Assembly (NCBI GenBank): GCA_002701555.1
Contig: NZVS01000071.1
Span: 2,697-13,810 of the forward strand
Length of the DNA: 11,114 bases
Direction: 5' to 3'
Source of the DNA: Alphaproteobacteria bacterium
Lineage (GTDB): Bacteria > Pseudomonadota > Alphaproteobacteria > Micavibrionales > Micavibrionaceae
Made by a program: the position numbers and the translations under genes. Under the pieces are notes generated by a model, which saw only the letters and a list, made by a program, of their open reading frames with translations, did not search any database and was not told where the DNA came from. Below, in pieces: positions 1 to 7,200 of the stretch; position 1 is the first letter of the stretch, and each line of letters opens with the position of its first letter.

Positions 1-2
1 AG

Positions 3-632
3 TTCAATGCAACACCGATGTCGCAACAAGGGGGATTTGAAAACTCCGGTGATGTAATGTCTCCTGTATCTTCTTCTGTGGCCCCTATACCAGAAGTTAG
101 AGAAGAATCAGTTATGGGTGGTGGGGCTGTTCTCCCGCCATCTTCATCGTCAGGGTCTGCTACTGTGACCACACGTGAGCCGAATTTTGTTTCATCCAAC
201 TTCCGCAAAGGATCAGGACCTGCGGCCAGAGAGATGGGGTATATAACTCCTGAACCATCTTACAATATGGCTTCTCTGCCACCGGCACAACAACAGCAAC
301 GTCCTTATGCTGGGGACGTATATCAGGATGCGGCTATGTCCCAACCTTCCAATTATGCAGCCGAGTGCGAGACAATGGAGCGTTGGGAAGTAACAGGAAA
401 TGAAAGCCTTCAAAATGTTTTAGAGGGCTGGTCAAGACGAGAAGGCATGGGGCTGATATGGAATACACCTAATGTATATCTTTTTGACGCTCCTTTCTTT
501 CTGAAAGGTAGTTATACAGAAGCTGTAGAGCGAGCTCTTAATCAGTTTTCCGATGAACCGGGCCGTCCGGTTGGTGCGATATATAATGACCCCCAGACAG
601 GTCGCCCTGTTCTGGTAGTGTCTCAAGAATAA
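3..632 (+). CDS. TcpQ-like C-terminal domain protein, 5'-partial
   Basis: The reading frame is open to the left edge. The first in-frame ATG (position 18) has no Shine-Dalgarno sequence before it and no signal peptide after it, so the true start is probably outside the window. Counted from that ATG, residues 1-115 are a low-complexity Ser/Pro/Gln-rich linker. Residues 123-204 form a compact domain that starts W-E-V-T-G, has SLQNVLEGWSRREG, then L-I-W-N, then a GSYTEAVERAL helix, and ends in a hydrophobic strand VLVVSQE. This order matches the TcpQ C-terminal domain of type IVb pilus (toxin-coregulated pilus) proteins, also seen in PilL-like and type IVB secretion outer-membrane proteins. Family members act in the periplasm or outer membrane beside a secretin-like ring. 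The stop lies 16 bases before the next gene, so the two are probably co-transcribed. The domain call is by pattern only; the system it serves lies upstream and cannot be seen. Confidence 0.7.
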   Translation, partial: FNATPMSQQGGFENSGDVMSPVSSSVAPIPEVREESVMGGGAVLPPSSSSGSATVTTREPNFVSSNFRKGSGPAAREMGYITPEPSYNMASLPPAQQQQRPYAGDVYQDAAMSQPSNYAAECETMERWEVTGNESLQNVLEGWSRREGMGLIWNTPNVYLFDAPFFLKGSYTEAVERALNQFSDEPGRPVGAIYNDPQTGRPVLVVSQE

Positions 633-648
633 TACAGGGGGACTTGGC

Positions 649-3543
649 ATGCGTGCTGGACTTTCAAAGTTGAAAACATTGAGTTTGTTGTCAGGAACAG
701 TTGGAATATTATCCATCGTTCCTTTTACCGTTTTTGGAGCTACCTATTCAGCGACGGGGGATTGGTCCGTCACGAAAAGTTCTGACGGAAATTACTGTAC
801 GGCGGTACAAGGTTTCACCCAGCAGGCAGTAATTACTGTTGGTCAGCGTGCTGATGGCGCACTTTCAGTTGCACTGGACTTTCAGAAGGATATACTGGAT
901 ACAACAAAAAGCCATACAGCCAAATTAACGGCTAACGGTGTAAGCCGCACATTTACCACCCGCACGGCATCGCCCTCAACTTTGGTCGTTGCCGTCGGCA
1001 TTGATGATTCTTTTTATGTGGCTTTAAAGAACGCCGTGGTGCTAGGCGTTTCCATTGACGGTAATAAGCATGATTTCTCGTTAAAGCAAGCCGCTTCCGG
1101 TCTGCAGGCGTTGAGCCAATGTAGCGCTAGCCTTCCCAATTCAAGTATACAAGCCAGCACGTCTTCTCCGACTATATCGGAGTCGTCTGCTCCTTCACAA
1201 CCAGTGCCCAGCGTGCAATCCAGCACAGTTCAAACGACCTCATCATCTGCATCTGGTGCCTCAGCGGCTCTACTGGCTGAAAATGCAAGCCTTAAGGATG
1301 CCTTGGGCCAACTTAGGCAACAATACGAAAACCTTGCATCCCAAGGTACGACGAGTGCGCGAGCTTCTGAGCTTGAAGAAAAACTTGCAATTGCCAATAG
1401 GGAACTTCAGCAACTCAGGTCACAGGCTTCTATACCTCAAGAAACGGCACAAGATGCACAAGCCGTAACAAATATGCAAAAGGCACTTGAGGATGCCCAA
1501 GGCAAAATTATTACGTTGGAATCTCAACTTGCGCAGAGCAGAAATCAGGTTACAGAAGCCCAGCAAGCCGCGACACAAGATACCCAAGCCGAAACGCAAC
1601 TTGCTGCCTTAAAAAACCAGGTAAGTGAACTTTCAAGCGAAAAAACACGTCTTGAACAAGAAAAGATCCGTTTGGAAAGTGAAAAAAACAACCTTTCCAG
1701 CCAGCTTTCAAAGGCTTCTGCAGAAGCTGTCTCATCAGAACAGTCTTCTGCAGCTTTAACGACTGCACAAAATCAGCTTAGCTCCTTGCAAGCCGAAAAG
1801 ATCAAATTGGAAAATGATTTAAAGGCAACACAGACAACGCTTGCTATGATGAAGGGTGAGCAAAGAGAAACTGACGAAGTTAAATCGAACGTCAAGAATC
1901 TTGAAGAGAGAGTTGCAGCATTACAGGCAGAAAACCAAAATTTGCAATCACAAATGGCTAGCAACAAAGCTATTGAAGACAGCAGCAAGAACTTAACTGA
2001 AGAAATAGCCAAGCTGCAAACTGAACGTGCGGTCATGCAAGGAACTATTAATGGGCTTAATGATCAGATATCACAACTAAATAGTAAAATTGAACAAGAT
2101 ACAGCTTCTTTAACTGCCACTAAGTCTGAAGAAGGCAACAGAGTAAAAGTCTTGGAGACGCAAATTGCGATGATGAAGGGTGAAAACTCTAATCTTCAAA
2201 AAGAACTTACTGATGCTAGAAACCAGATGTCATCTTTAAAAGCTTTAGCTGAACAAGAAAAGCCTGAAGATAATTTAAAGGTCAGCATGCTTGAGACGCA
2301 GGTTACCGACTTGCAAGGTGTGAATACAAGGTTGGAAGCTGAACTTGAAGCAGCTAAGGCTGAAAAGGCTGTAACTACACAACAAAATTCCGACACTAAT
2401 AATTCACAGTTGGCCTTGCTGCAGACACAAGTGACTGATCTTCAGAGTGAAAATACTACTTTAAAAGCACAGCTTGCTGCTGCGCCTGATAGCAATACAG
2501 TTCAACAAACAGAATTATCCTGCCCTGAACCTGCAACAGTTGCTTCGGACACAGGCAAGCAAGATGAACTCAGAGCACAACTGCGAACTGTTCAGACAGA
2601 TTACGAACGCCTACTTGCAGAGAATTCCAGACTTGGCACAGAGCTTGATAAAATGCGTACCAATATTGAAAGTGATAAGCTGGAAGTTGCCGGTGGTGAC
2701 TGGACTTTAGAGCAAGCAACGCGCCGTTATCAGGAATCTCAACGTGAAATCAGGCGTCTAGGGGCTTTACTAGAACGTCAGAATAGCAAATGTCAGGCTG
2801 AAAAACAGGAAATAGAATACATGCTTTTTGATCCTCGCCTGACGGAAACTGCGCAGATTGCGATGTTGAACTCTCTTGAGGACCAACTTAACCAGAGCAA
2901 TACACGCGTTAGGGAACTTGAGGGCAAACTTAATCTTACACCTTCATCTTTTGCGCAAAATACAGTTTCCGGTTCATCCAATGTTATAACCGGTGGCACT
3001 AAAGTTGCTGCTGTGGATGCGGCACCTGTTCCAACGCCGCAGACTTCTGCCAAACCTATACTTGCATCAGTAAAAGTGGACAGGGCGGATATGATTAGTG
3101 TCCAGCAATTATCACCTGATTACTACAAAGGTCTTTTACAAAACGCAGGTGTCAGCATTCAAAATCTCGAGAACAAATCATCTGACGGAAAAGTGAGTTA
3201 CACGTGGGCGGTTAATAATGCTCTATACGGTACGGCTCAGGAAGTTCCTTTGAAGGGCAGTTTCGCAGGTATGGTGGAAAACTACATTAACACTGCAAAA
3301 TCCAGATGTCAGGGTGAGTTTGCGGCTGTACCTGTTTCCACAGGTGTAGCAAATCCGGGTAATACAAGAGAGGCCTACGAGATAGCTTGTGTAAATGGAC
3401 AGGGCGGGTTATCGGCATCACTACTGTTTTTCCAGAAAAATGACAAGTTTATATCTATAGCGCATGAAGGAGCTACTGACAGCATGTCCCAAGCTATGGA
3501 AATTCGTGACAAGCTTGATAAAACAATTCAAAAAAGTTCATAA
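649..3543 (+). CDS. Exported 964-residue coiled-coil protein, function unknown
   Basis: I do not recognise a named family. AGGGGGA at 636-642 lies 6 bases before the ATG and supports this start. Residues 1-31 look like a signal peptide: K/R residues early, a hydrophobic stretch at 11-28, and cleavage near G30/A31. Residues 32-158 form a beta-like domain with W39 and Cys at 50 and 158, a possible disulfide. Residues 159-204 are a Ser/Thr/Pro linker. Residues 205 to about 610 and 640-765 are rich in Glu, Gln, Leu and Ala with heptad-like Leu spacing, so a long coiled coil broken near C625. Within it, A-M-M-K-G-E recurs near residues 399 and 507, and TQVTDLQ at 550-556 and 593-599. After a second Ser/Thr/Pro linker (about 766-803), a globular C-terminal domain (805-964) has Cys 887 and 914. 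The protein is probably periplasmic or outer-membrane associated. Its closeness to the TcpQ-like gene suggests a structural role in the same envelope machine, which is inference. Confidence 0.85.
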   Translation: MRAGLSKLKTLSLLSGTVGILSIVPFTVFGATYSATGDWSVTKSSDGNYCTAVQGFTQQAVITVGQRADGALSVALDFQKDILDTTKSHTAKLTANGVSRTFTTRTASPSTLVVAVGIDDSFYVALKNAVVLGVSIDGNKHDFSLKQAASGLQALSQCSASLPNSSIQASTSSPTISESSAPSQPVPSVQSSTVQTTSSSASGASAALLAENASLKDALGQLRQQYENLASQGTTSARASELEEKLAIANRELQQLRSQASIPQETAQDAQAVTNMQKALEDAQGKIITLESQLAQSRNQVTEAQQAATQDTQAETQLAALKNQVSELSSEKTRLEQEKIRLESEKNNLSSQLSKASAEAVSSEQSSAALTTAQNQLSSLQAEKIKLENDLKATQTTLAMMKGEQRETDEVKSNVKNLEERVAALQAENQNLQSQMASNKAIEDSSKNLTEEIAKLQTERAVMQGTINGLNDQISQLNSKIEQDTASLTATKSEEGNRVKVLETQIAMMKGENSNLQKELTDARNQMSSLKALAEQEKPEDNLKVSMLETQVTDLQGVNTRLEAELEAAKAEKAVTTQQNSDTNNSQLALLQTQVTDLQSENTTLKAQLAAAPDSNTVQQTELSCPEPATVASDTGKQDELRAQLRTVQTDYERLLAENSRLGTELDKMRTNIESDKLEVAGGDWTLEQATRRYQESQREIRRLGALLERQNSKCQAEKQEIEYMLFDPRLTETAQIAMLNSLEDQLNQSNTRVRELEGKLNLTPSSFAQNTVSGSSNVITGGTKVAAVDAAPVPTPQTSAKPILASVKVDRADMISVQQLSPDYYKGLLQNAGVSIQNLENKSSDGKVSYTWAVNNALYGTAQEVPLKGSFAGMVENYINTAKSRCQGEFAAVPVSTGVANPGNTREAYEIACVNGQGGLSASLLFFQKNDKFISIAHEGATDSMSQAMEIRDKLDKTIQKSS

Positions 3544-3566
3544 ATACATAGTTTTGAGAAACTTCA

Positions 3567-3597
3567 ACCACCAGAAAGTAATCTGTTGGTAATTTTT
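3567..3597 (+). terminator. Probable rho-independent terminator after the coiled-coil gene
   Basis: The arm ACCACCAGA (3567-3575) pairs with TCTGTTGGT (3582-3590). The stem is 9 positions with one C/T mismatch (3571/3586), the loop AAGTAA has 6 bases, and AA plus five T residues follow (3593-3597). It lies 23 bases after the stop codon and would separate the envelope pair from the EAL gene. The U-tract is short, so termination may be incomplete. Confidence 0.6.
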
Positions 3598-3666
3598 ATC
3601 TGTAATTATAAGTGACTATGGTATCTTTAGAACGAAATAGACAGCCTCTCACAATTGCGTAAACTT

Positions 3667-5433
3667 ATGAGCAAAACAGACCCTTTGCTAATTCATCTTT
3701 CGGAAACTTTAAAACTGACAGGACAAGTGGCTTTTGTCTGGAATTTGACAGAGGATAAACTTCTTTTTTTCGGTGACAGTAAAGGTGTTTTCGATTGTGA
3801 GGCAGGGGAGTTGCCCTCTAACAGTCTAGAGTATAATAAGAAACTTAATCCAGAGGATTTACCGTACCGCTTGGAAACTCTGCATACCATTTTCGATGCT
3901 TTATCAAACGAGCAACCGCAAACTGATTATAAAATCAAATACTCTGCCCGACACATGGATGGAAGTTTCATACCTCTGGAAGAAAAAGGAACCGCCATTT
4001 ACGAGCCTAAAGCAGGTCAGAAGATTGCCCGTGGTATTATAAAAATTGATGCAGCAGCACTTAAGGAAAACCTTATTCTACAAGGTATGGAAGGAGCTTT
4101 AATAAAGCCTGATATTATGGGTGACGCGACAGCCGGGCGTCGATACTTACAAAATATCATTGAGGGACTCTCACAAGAGCATACAAGATGCCTCGACAGG
4201 GGATTTGTACTTGCCGTTGGAATTGACAGGCTCTCTGTGATGAATGAGGTATATGGACATGAAGTCGTCGATGCAATTATTGAGAAAACGGGAAAACGTT
4301 TGCAGGAGCTTGCCTTAGAAGGTGGCACTGTAATGCGGTTGGGAGGAGATATCCACGGGGTTATTTTCAAAAACCGTCTCCAAAAGAATATGGACGAGCT
4401 TGCAAGGTATATTTTACAAAATTTTCTCAGGCGTCCTTTTATAATAGATAATCAGAGTATTCAGGTTTTTGTATCTATTGGTGGTAAAAAGATAGATGAG
4501 ATTACTCTTACGCCGGCCTCCCTTTTGGTGAAGGTGGAAAAAGCGCTTCAGGAAGCAAAAGGCCAGGGTAGGGGATGTTATATTAACTACGATGAAAGCA
4601 AGGTAGAAGGGGCAGAAGACTATAAAAATCTTCTCGAGCTGGGCAATGATTTTCTTCAAGGGTTACGAAACAATCGTGTTTGCGTTGCATATCAACCTAT
4701 TTTAGGAACTAATAAAGATGAGGTCTCTTTTTACGAGTGCCTCATTCGTCTTATTAGTGAGGATGGAAAGTTAATTCCTGCGGGGCATTTTATAGATGCT
4801 ATAGAACATATGGGGCTGACTCGTTTAGTAGATAGGTTCTGCATGAAAAACGCTGTTCAGGAATTAGAGAAATACCCTGATATCAGATTATCTATAAATG
4901 TTTCCAATCAAACTCTAATGGATCCGGAATGGCTAAAAGATCTTTCCTCGATGCTGCATGGTCAAAAAGATGTTGCAGCAAGGTTGATCGTGGAAATTAC
5001 GGAGAGCTCTGCCATGCAAAACATTGATTACACATTAAATATAGTCAGAGAACTGCAGGGGCTTGGCTGTGCCGTAGCCTTAGATGATTTTGGAAGTGGA
5101 CAAACGTCATTTTCCCAACTCAAAGACCTTAACTTGAATATGGTGAAAATTGATAAATCATTTCTTATGGAACTTGATAATCATAAGAACAAACTATTCA
5201 TAGAAACCTTGCATACGCTTGCTGGGGGAATGGACATGGAAACTGTAGCTGAAGGTGCGCAGGATGCTGAAGTCATGAAATATCTCAAAGACAGTGGGAT
5301 ACAGCACATTCAGGGTTTTGCTTACGGACGTCCCTCTATCGAAAGGTTATGGCTTTCAGAGGAAGATCCAGACAGGCATCCGGTCAAACTTAATACTTTA
5401 AAGTATGATGATCTTGTGAAAAAAGACGTTTAA
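3667..5433 (+). CDS. PAS-like/degenerate GGDEF/EAL protein, probable c-di-GMP phosphodiesterase
   Basis: A cytoplasmic protein of 588 residues with no membrane segment. Residues about 10-130 look like a PAS fold (V-A-F-V-W-N early, then D-G-S-F-I-P-L-E-E). Residues about 155-315 are a GGDEF domain whose active-site loop reads R-L-G-G-D-I-H (224-230), so E and F of GGDEF are lost and cyclase activity is unlikely. Residues about 330-570 are an EAL domain. The signature reads Y-E-C-L-I-R (356-361), with Cys for Ala, but the metal and catalytic residues known for the family all appear present: E357, N411, the E-I-T-E motif at 443-446, D473-D474 in DDFGSG, K494, E529 in A-E-G, and Q549 in Q-G-F. 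Hydrolysis of c-di-GMP to pGpG is therefore the likely activity, with the PAS and GGDEF parts as sensor and regulator. The ATG at 3667 is preferred; an in-frame TTG at 3655 would add four residues, and neither has a clear ribosome-binding site. Its stop codon directly abuts the phaR stop. Confidence 0.88.
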   Translation: MSKTDPLLIHLSETLKLTGQVAFVWNLTEDKLLFFGDSKGVFDCEAGELPSNSLEYNKKLNPEDLPYRLETLHTIFDALSNEQPQTDYKIKYSARHMDGSFIPLEEKGTAIYEPKAGQKIARGIIKIDAAALKENLILQGMEGALIKPDIMGDATAGRRYLQNIIEGLSQEHTRCLDRGFVLAVGIDRLSVMNEVYGHEVVDAIIEKTGKRLQELALEGGTVMRLGGDIHGVIFKNRLQKNMDELARYILQNFLRRPFIIDNQSIQVFVSIGGKKIDEITLTPASLLVKVEKALQEAKGQGRGCYINYDESKVEGAEDYKNLLELGNDFLQGLRNNRVCVAYQPILGTNKDEVSFYECLIRLISEDGKLIPAGHFIDAIEHMGLTRLVDRFCMKNAVQELEKYPDIRLSINVSNQTLMDPEWLKDLSSMLHGQKDVAARLIVEITESSAMQNIDYTLNIVRELQGLGCAVALDDFGSGQTSFSQLKDLNLNMVKIDKSFLMELDNHKNKLFIETLHTLAGGMDMETVAEGAQDAEVMKYLKDSGIQHIQGFAYGRPSIERLWLSEEDPDRHPVKLNTLKYDDLVKKDV

Positions 5434-5449
5434 TTAATCATCTTTTTTT
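5419..5449. terminator. Weak A/T-rich hairpin at convergent gene ends, possible bidirectional terminator
   Basis: AAAAAAGA (5419-5426) can pair with TCTTTTTT (5441-5448) around a 14-base loop that holds the palindrome TTAATTAA. It spans the abutting stop codons of the EAL gene (+) and phaR (-), and gives a T-run in both transcript directions. The stem is almost entirely A-T, so this is weaker than a classic terminator. No better candidate was seen at this junction. Confidence 0.3.
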
Positions 5450-5922
5450 GTCTTTGTTGTCATACCGGCAAAAGCATTCAGCGTATTTTGGAACATTGCC
5501 ATGTTTTGACGTGTCATCTCTTCCATCATTTGCAGGGGCATCATGCCACCGCTTAAAGATTTGGTCATTTGTTCTCTTAGATCTTCTTGGTGTTGGACGA
5601 AATTTTCAAGAGATTGCTCAAGATAGTTAGGCAGAAGCGGTTGCATGGCATCGCCGTAAAATCCAATAATTTGTTTTAGGAAATTGAGAGGAAGAACGTT
5701 TTCTCCTTTGGACTCTTTTTCAACAATGATTTGTGTAAGGACAGGTTTTGTAAGATCTTCACCTGTTTTTGCATCAACAACCACAAAGTCGTGGCCTTCT
5801 TTTACCATGTCATACAAATCTTCTAACGTTACGTAAGAGCTGCGGCCGGTATCATATAGACGCCTATTTGCGTATTTTTTAACGATAGTTGGCTTGTCCT
5901 GTTTCTTTTTTGCTGCAGACAT
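5434..5922 (-). CDS. phaR: PhaR, PHB-responsive transcriptional regulator
   Basis: A 162-residue protein. Residues 11-72 carry the PHB/PHA accumulation regulator DNA-binding domain, with the hallmark IVKKYANRRLYDTGRSSYVT (13-32) and then a D-L-Y-D-M-V helix. Residues about 75-120 match the PHB accumulation domain (LPLNFLKQIIGFYGDAMQ and following), and the tail is rich in Met, Gln and Asn. In Paracoccus and Rhodobacter, PhaR binds TGC-rich operators, represses phasin genes and its own gene, and is released by binding PHB. Here it is divergent from phaC, with 122 bases between the starts. AGGAAGG, read on the - strand (5937-5931), lies 8 bases before the ATG and supports this start. Length and domain order are normal for the family. 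It is unrelated to the Bacillus class IV synthase subunit of the same name. Confidence 0.95.
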   Translation of the reverse strand: MSAAKKKQDKPTIVKKYANRRLYDTGRSSYVTLEDLYDMVKEGHDFVVVDAKTGEDLTKPVLTQIIVEKESKGENVLPLNFLKQIIGFYGDAMQPLLPNYLEQSLENFVQHQEDLREQMTKSLSGGMMPLQMMEEMTRQNMAMFQNTLNAFAGMTTKTKKDD

Positions 5923-5956
5923 AAATTTGGCCTTCCTGTAAAGTATCCTTAAAGAA

Positions 5957-5962
5957 ATTATA
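5957..5962 (-). promoter_or_regulatory. Candidate -10 box for phaR
   Basis: On the - strand these six bases read TATAAT, about 34 bases before the phaR start, leaving room for a short leader with the AGGAAGG site. The -35 region about 17 bases further upstream is a poor match, and A/T-rich DNA gives TATAAT by chance, so this is tentative. Confidence 0.3.
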
Positions 5963-5980
5963 ATTTTCGTATAAAGATAC

Positions 5981-5986
5981 TATAAT
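5981..5986 (+). promoter_or_regulatory. Candidate -10 box for phaC
   Basis: A perfect TATAAT on the + strand, 58 bases before the phaC ATG. The predicted start of transcription near 5992-5994 falls right at the TGC-rich palindrome, an arrangement expected for a repressed promoter. The -35 region (around 5958-5963, TTATAA) is weak, which would fit an activator-dependent or low-level promoter. Confidence 0.4.
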
Positions 5987-5992
5987 GTTCTT

Positions 5993-6009
5993 TTTGTGCA
6001 GCTGCAAAG
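5993..6009. promoter_or_regulatory. Candidate PhaR operator in the phaR-phaC divergent region
   Basis: TTTGTGCAGCTGCAAAG contains the perfect 10-base palindrome TGCAGCTGCA (5997-6006), flanked by TTTG and AAAG. PhaR of alphaproteobacteria is known to bind TGC-rich dyads of the CTGC/GCAG type. The site overlaps or directly follows the expected phaC transcription start, so binding would block phaC transcription. The assignment to PhaR is inferred from motif and neighbourhood. Confidence 0.5.
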
Positions 6010-6044
6010 GAAATCTTTAGAGCCTGTTTATTGGAATAAAAACA

Positions 6045-7127
6045 ATGCCATCTCAGAGAAATAAACACATACTGGATACATATCTGGGACTGACGCTTTC
6101 TACATTAAGCTCTGGTGGCAAAACTATAAAGCACCAAAATATTGAGAAAATGCTGCGCGGTATTAAAAAATACCTTAAATATAAACAGTTTCATTTATCA
6201 AAAGAGCATAAAGCCGCATTTGAATGTATGGGCGCAAAATTACTTGAAGTGGTGACTGAGAAAAAAACCGCGAAAAAAGCGCAGCAAATATTAATTATTC
6301 CCTCCCTTATTAATGGCATAGAAATTTTTGATTTGTTGCCCTCACAATCGTTTGTAAGGTGGCTTAGTGAAAATGGTTTTGATGTATATATTTTGGACTG
6401 GCATCCCGCATTAAAAGCTCAATCAATACGATGCCTTTCTGATGTTTTGCATGTTATTGAAAACTGCGCCAAACATTTATCAATAAACCAGAGGCCAGTT
6501 CATGGATTTGGATATTGTATGGGTGGCACCCTATTAGCGGGGATTGCAGCGCGTCATCAAAATCTATTTAAAAGCTTGGCCTTTTTAGCGTCGCCATGGA
6601 ATTTTCATGCGGAAAATGATCAATTGTCTGCATCATTGAAAGCATCAATACCGTTAAAACCATGGTCGGAGACAACTTCAGTTCACTGGATACAACCTTT
6701 CTTCGCCTCATTGGATCCTTTAGGTGCTTATAATAAATTCACCGCGTTTAGCGATATGAAAGATGGAAGCTTTGAGGCAGAGCGTTTCGTTGCTGTTGAA
6801 GATTGGCTTAACAGCGGAGAAAACCTGCCCATGAGCCTGACTGAAGAAATTCTGGAAAGCTGGTATCTGAAAAACAAACCGCTTTCAGGCGAATGGATAA
6901 TCTCAGATAAAAAAATATCTGCAACGGAAATCGATCAACCCTGTTTTTTTGTTACACCGATCAAAGATAAAATTGTGCCACTGGAGACCGCTTCGGCCTT
7001 AAAGCACCAGATAAAAGCGGCAAGGCAACTAACCCCTGATTGTGGGCATATCGCCACGCTGGTAAGCAAAAAGTCTTATATTGATATCTGGCCCCGATAC
7101 TGTGACTGGTTGACAAATCAGCAATAG
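6045..7127 (+). CDS. phaC: Short polyhydroxyalkanoate synthase (PhaC), class III-like length
   Basis: Polymerises (R)-3-hydroxyacyl-CoA at the PHB granule surface. The 360-residue alpha/beta hydrolase keeps PhaC hallmarks: an I-P-S-L-I-N-G segment followed by F-D-L and S-F-V-R-W-L, then Y-I-L-D-W (115-119). The box GFGYCMGGTLLAG has Cys158 as nucleophile, where lipases have Ser. D308 lies in I-K-D-K-I-V-P and H335 in C-G-H-I-A. The spacings C158-D308 (150) and D308-H335 (27) and the total length resemble class III enzymes (about 355 residues) rather than class I (about 580-600). An in-frame TAG at 6018 rules out a longer N-terminus. GGAA at 6033-6036 is the probable ribosome-binding site. Class III enzymes need a PhaE subunit, and none is in this window. 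Sampled lines are more A/T-rich than phaA and phaB. The family call is firm; the class is inference. Confidence 0.88.
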   Translation: MPSQRNKHILDTYLGLTLSTLSSGGKTIKHQNIEKMLRGIKKYLKYKQFHLSKEHKAAFECMGAKLLEVVTEKKTAKKAQQILIIPSLINGIEIFDLLPSQSFVRWLSENGFDVYILDWHPALKAQSIRCLSDVLHVIENCAKHLSINQRPVHGFGYCMGGTLLAGIAARHQNLFKSLAFLASPWNFHAENDQLSASLKASIPLKPWSETTSVHWIQPFFASLDPLGAYNKFTAFSDMKDGSFEAERFVAVEDWLNSGENLPMSLTEEILESWYLKNKPLSGEWIISDKKISATEIDQPCFFVTPIKDKIVPLETASALKHQIKAARQLTPDCGHIATLVSKKSYIDIWPRYCDWLTNQQ

Positions 7128-7133
7128 AAACCA

Positions 7134-7154
7134 CCTTGTGTTTTAAGGGTTTTT
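7134..7154 (+). terminator. Very weak hairpin with T-run between phaC and phaA
   Basis: CCTT (7134-7137) can pair with AAGG (7145-7148) around a 7-base loop, followed by TTTTT (7150-7154). A four-base stem is too short for efficient termination. At most it is an attenuator or mRNA 3'-end signal in the 73-base phaC-phaA gap; phaA may be read through from phaC. Confidence 0.2.
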
Positions 7155-7200
7155 AATGCACTAATAGAAACAGCCCAACACATAAAAAGTAAGGTATAAA

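Noticed and set aside
1714..1727. Perfect 14-base palindrome GCTTCTGCAGAAGC
   Set aside because: It lies deep inside the coiled-coil gene and is explained by Ala, Ser and Glu codons; no promoter or gene start is nearby.
3655..3666. TTG start for the EAL protein gene
   Set aside because: The ATG at 3667 is a more usual codon, and the TTG has no clear ribosome-binding site. The choice changes only four residues.
4017..4370. 117-codon open frame on the - strand inside the EAL protein gene
   Set aside because: Antisense to the GGDEF region, with no ribosome-binding site or motif seen.
5434..5922. PhaR as a class IV synthase subunit partner for the short PhaC
   Set aside because: The sequence has the DNA-binding hallmark of the PHB regulator, not the Bacillus subunit that shares the name.
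6045..7127. PHB depolymerase instead of synthase
   Set aside because: The GYCMGG box with Cys nucleophile, the N-terminal I-N-G...F-D-L segment and the G-H-I-A motif match PhaC synthases.
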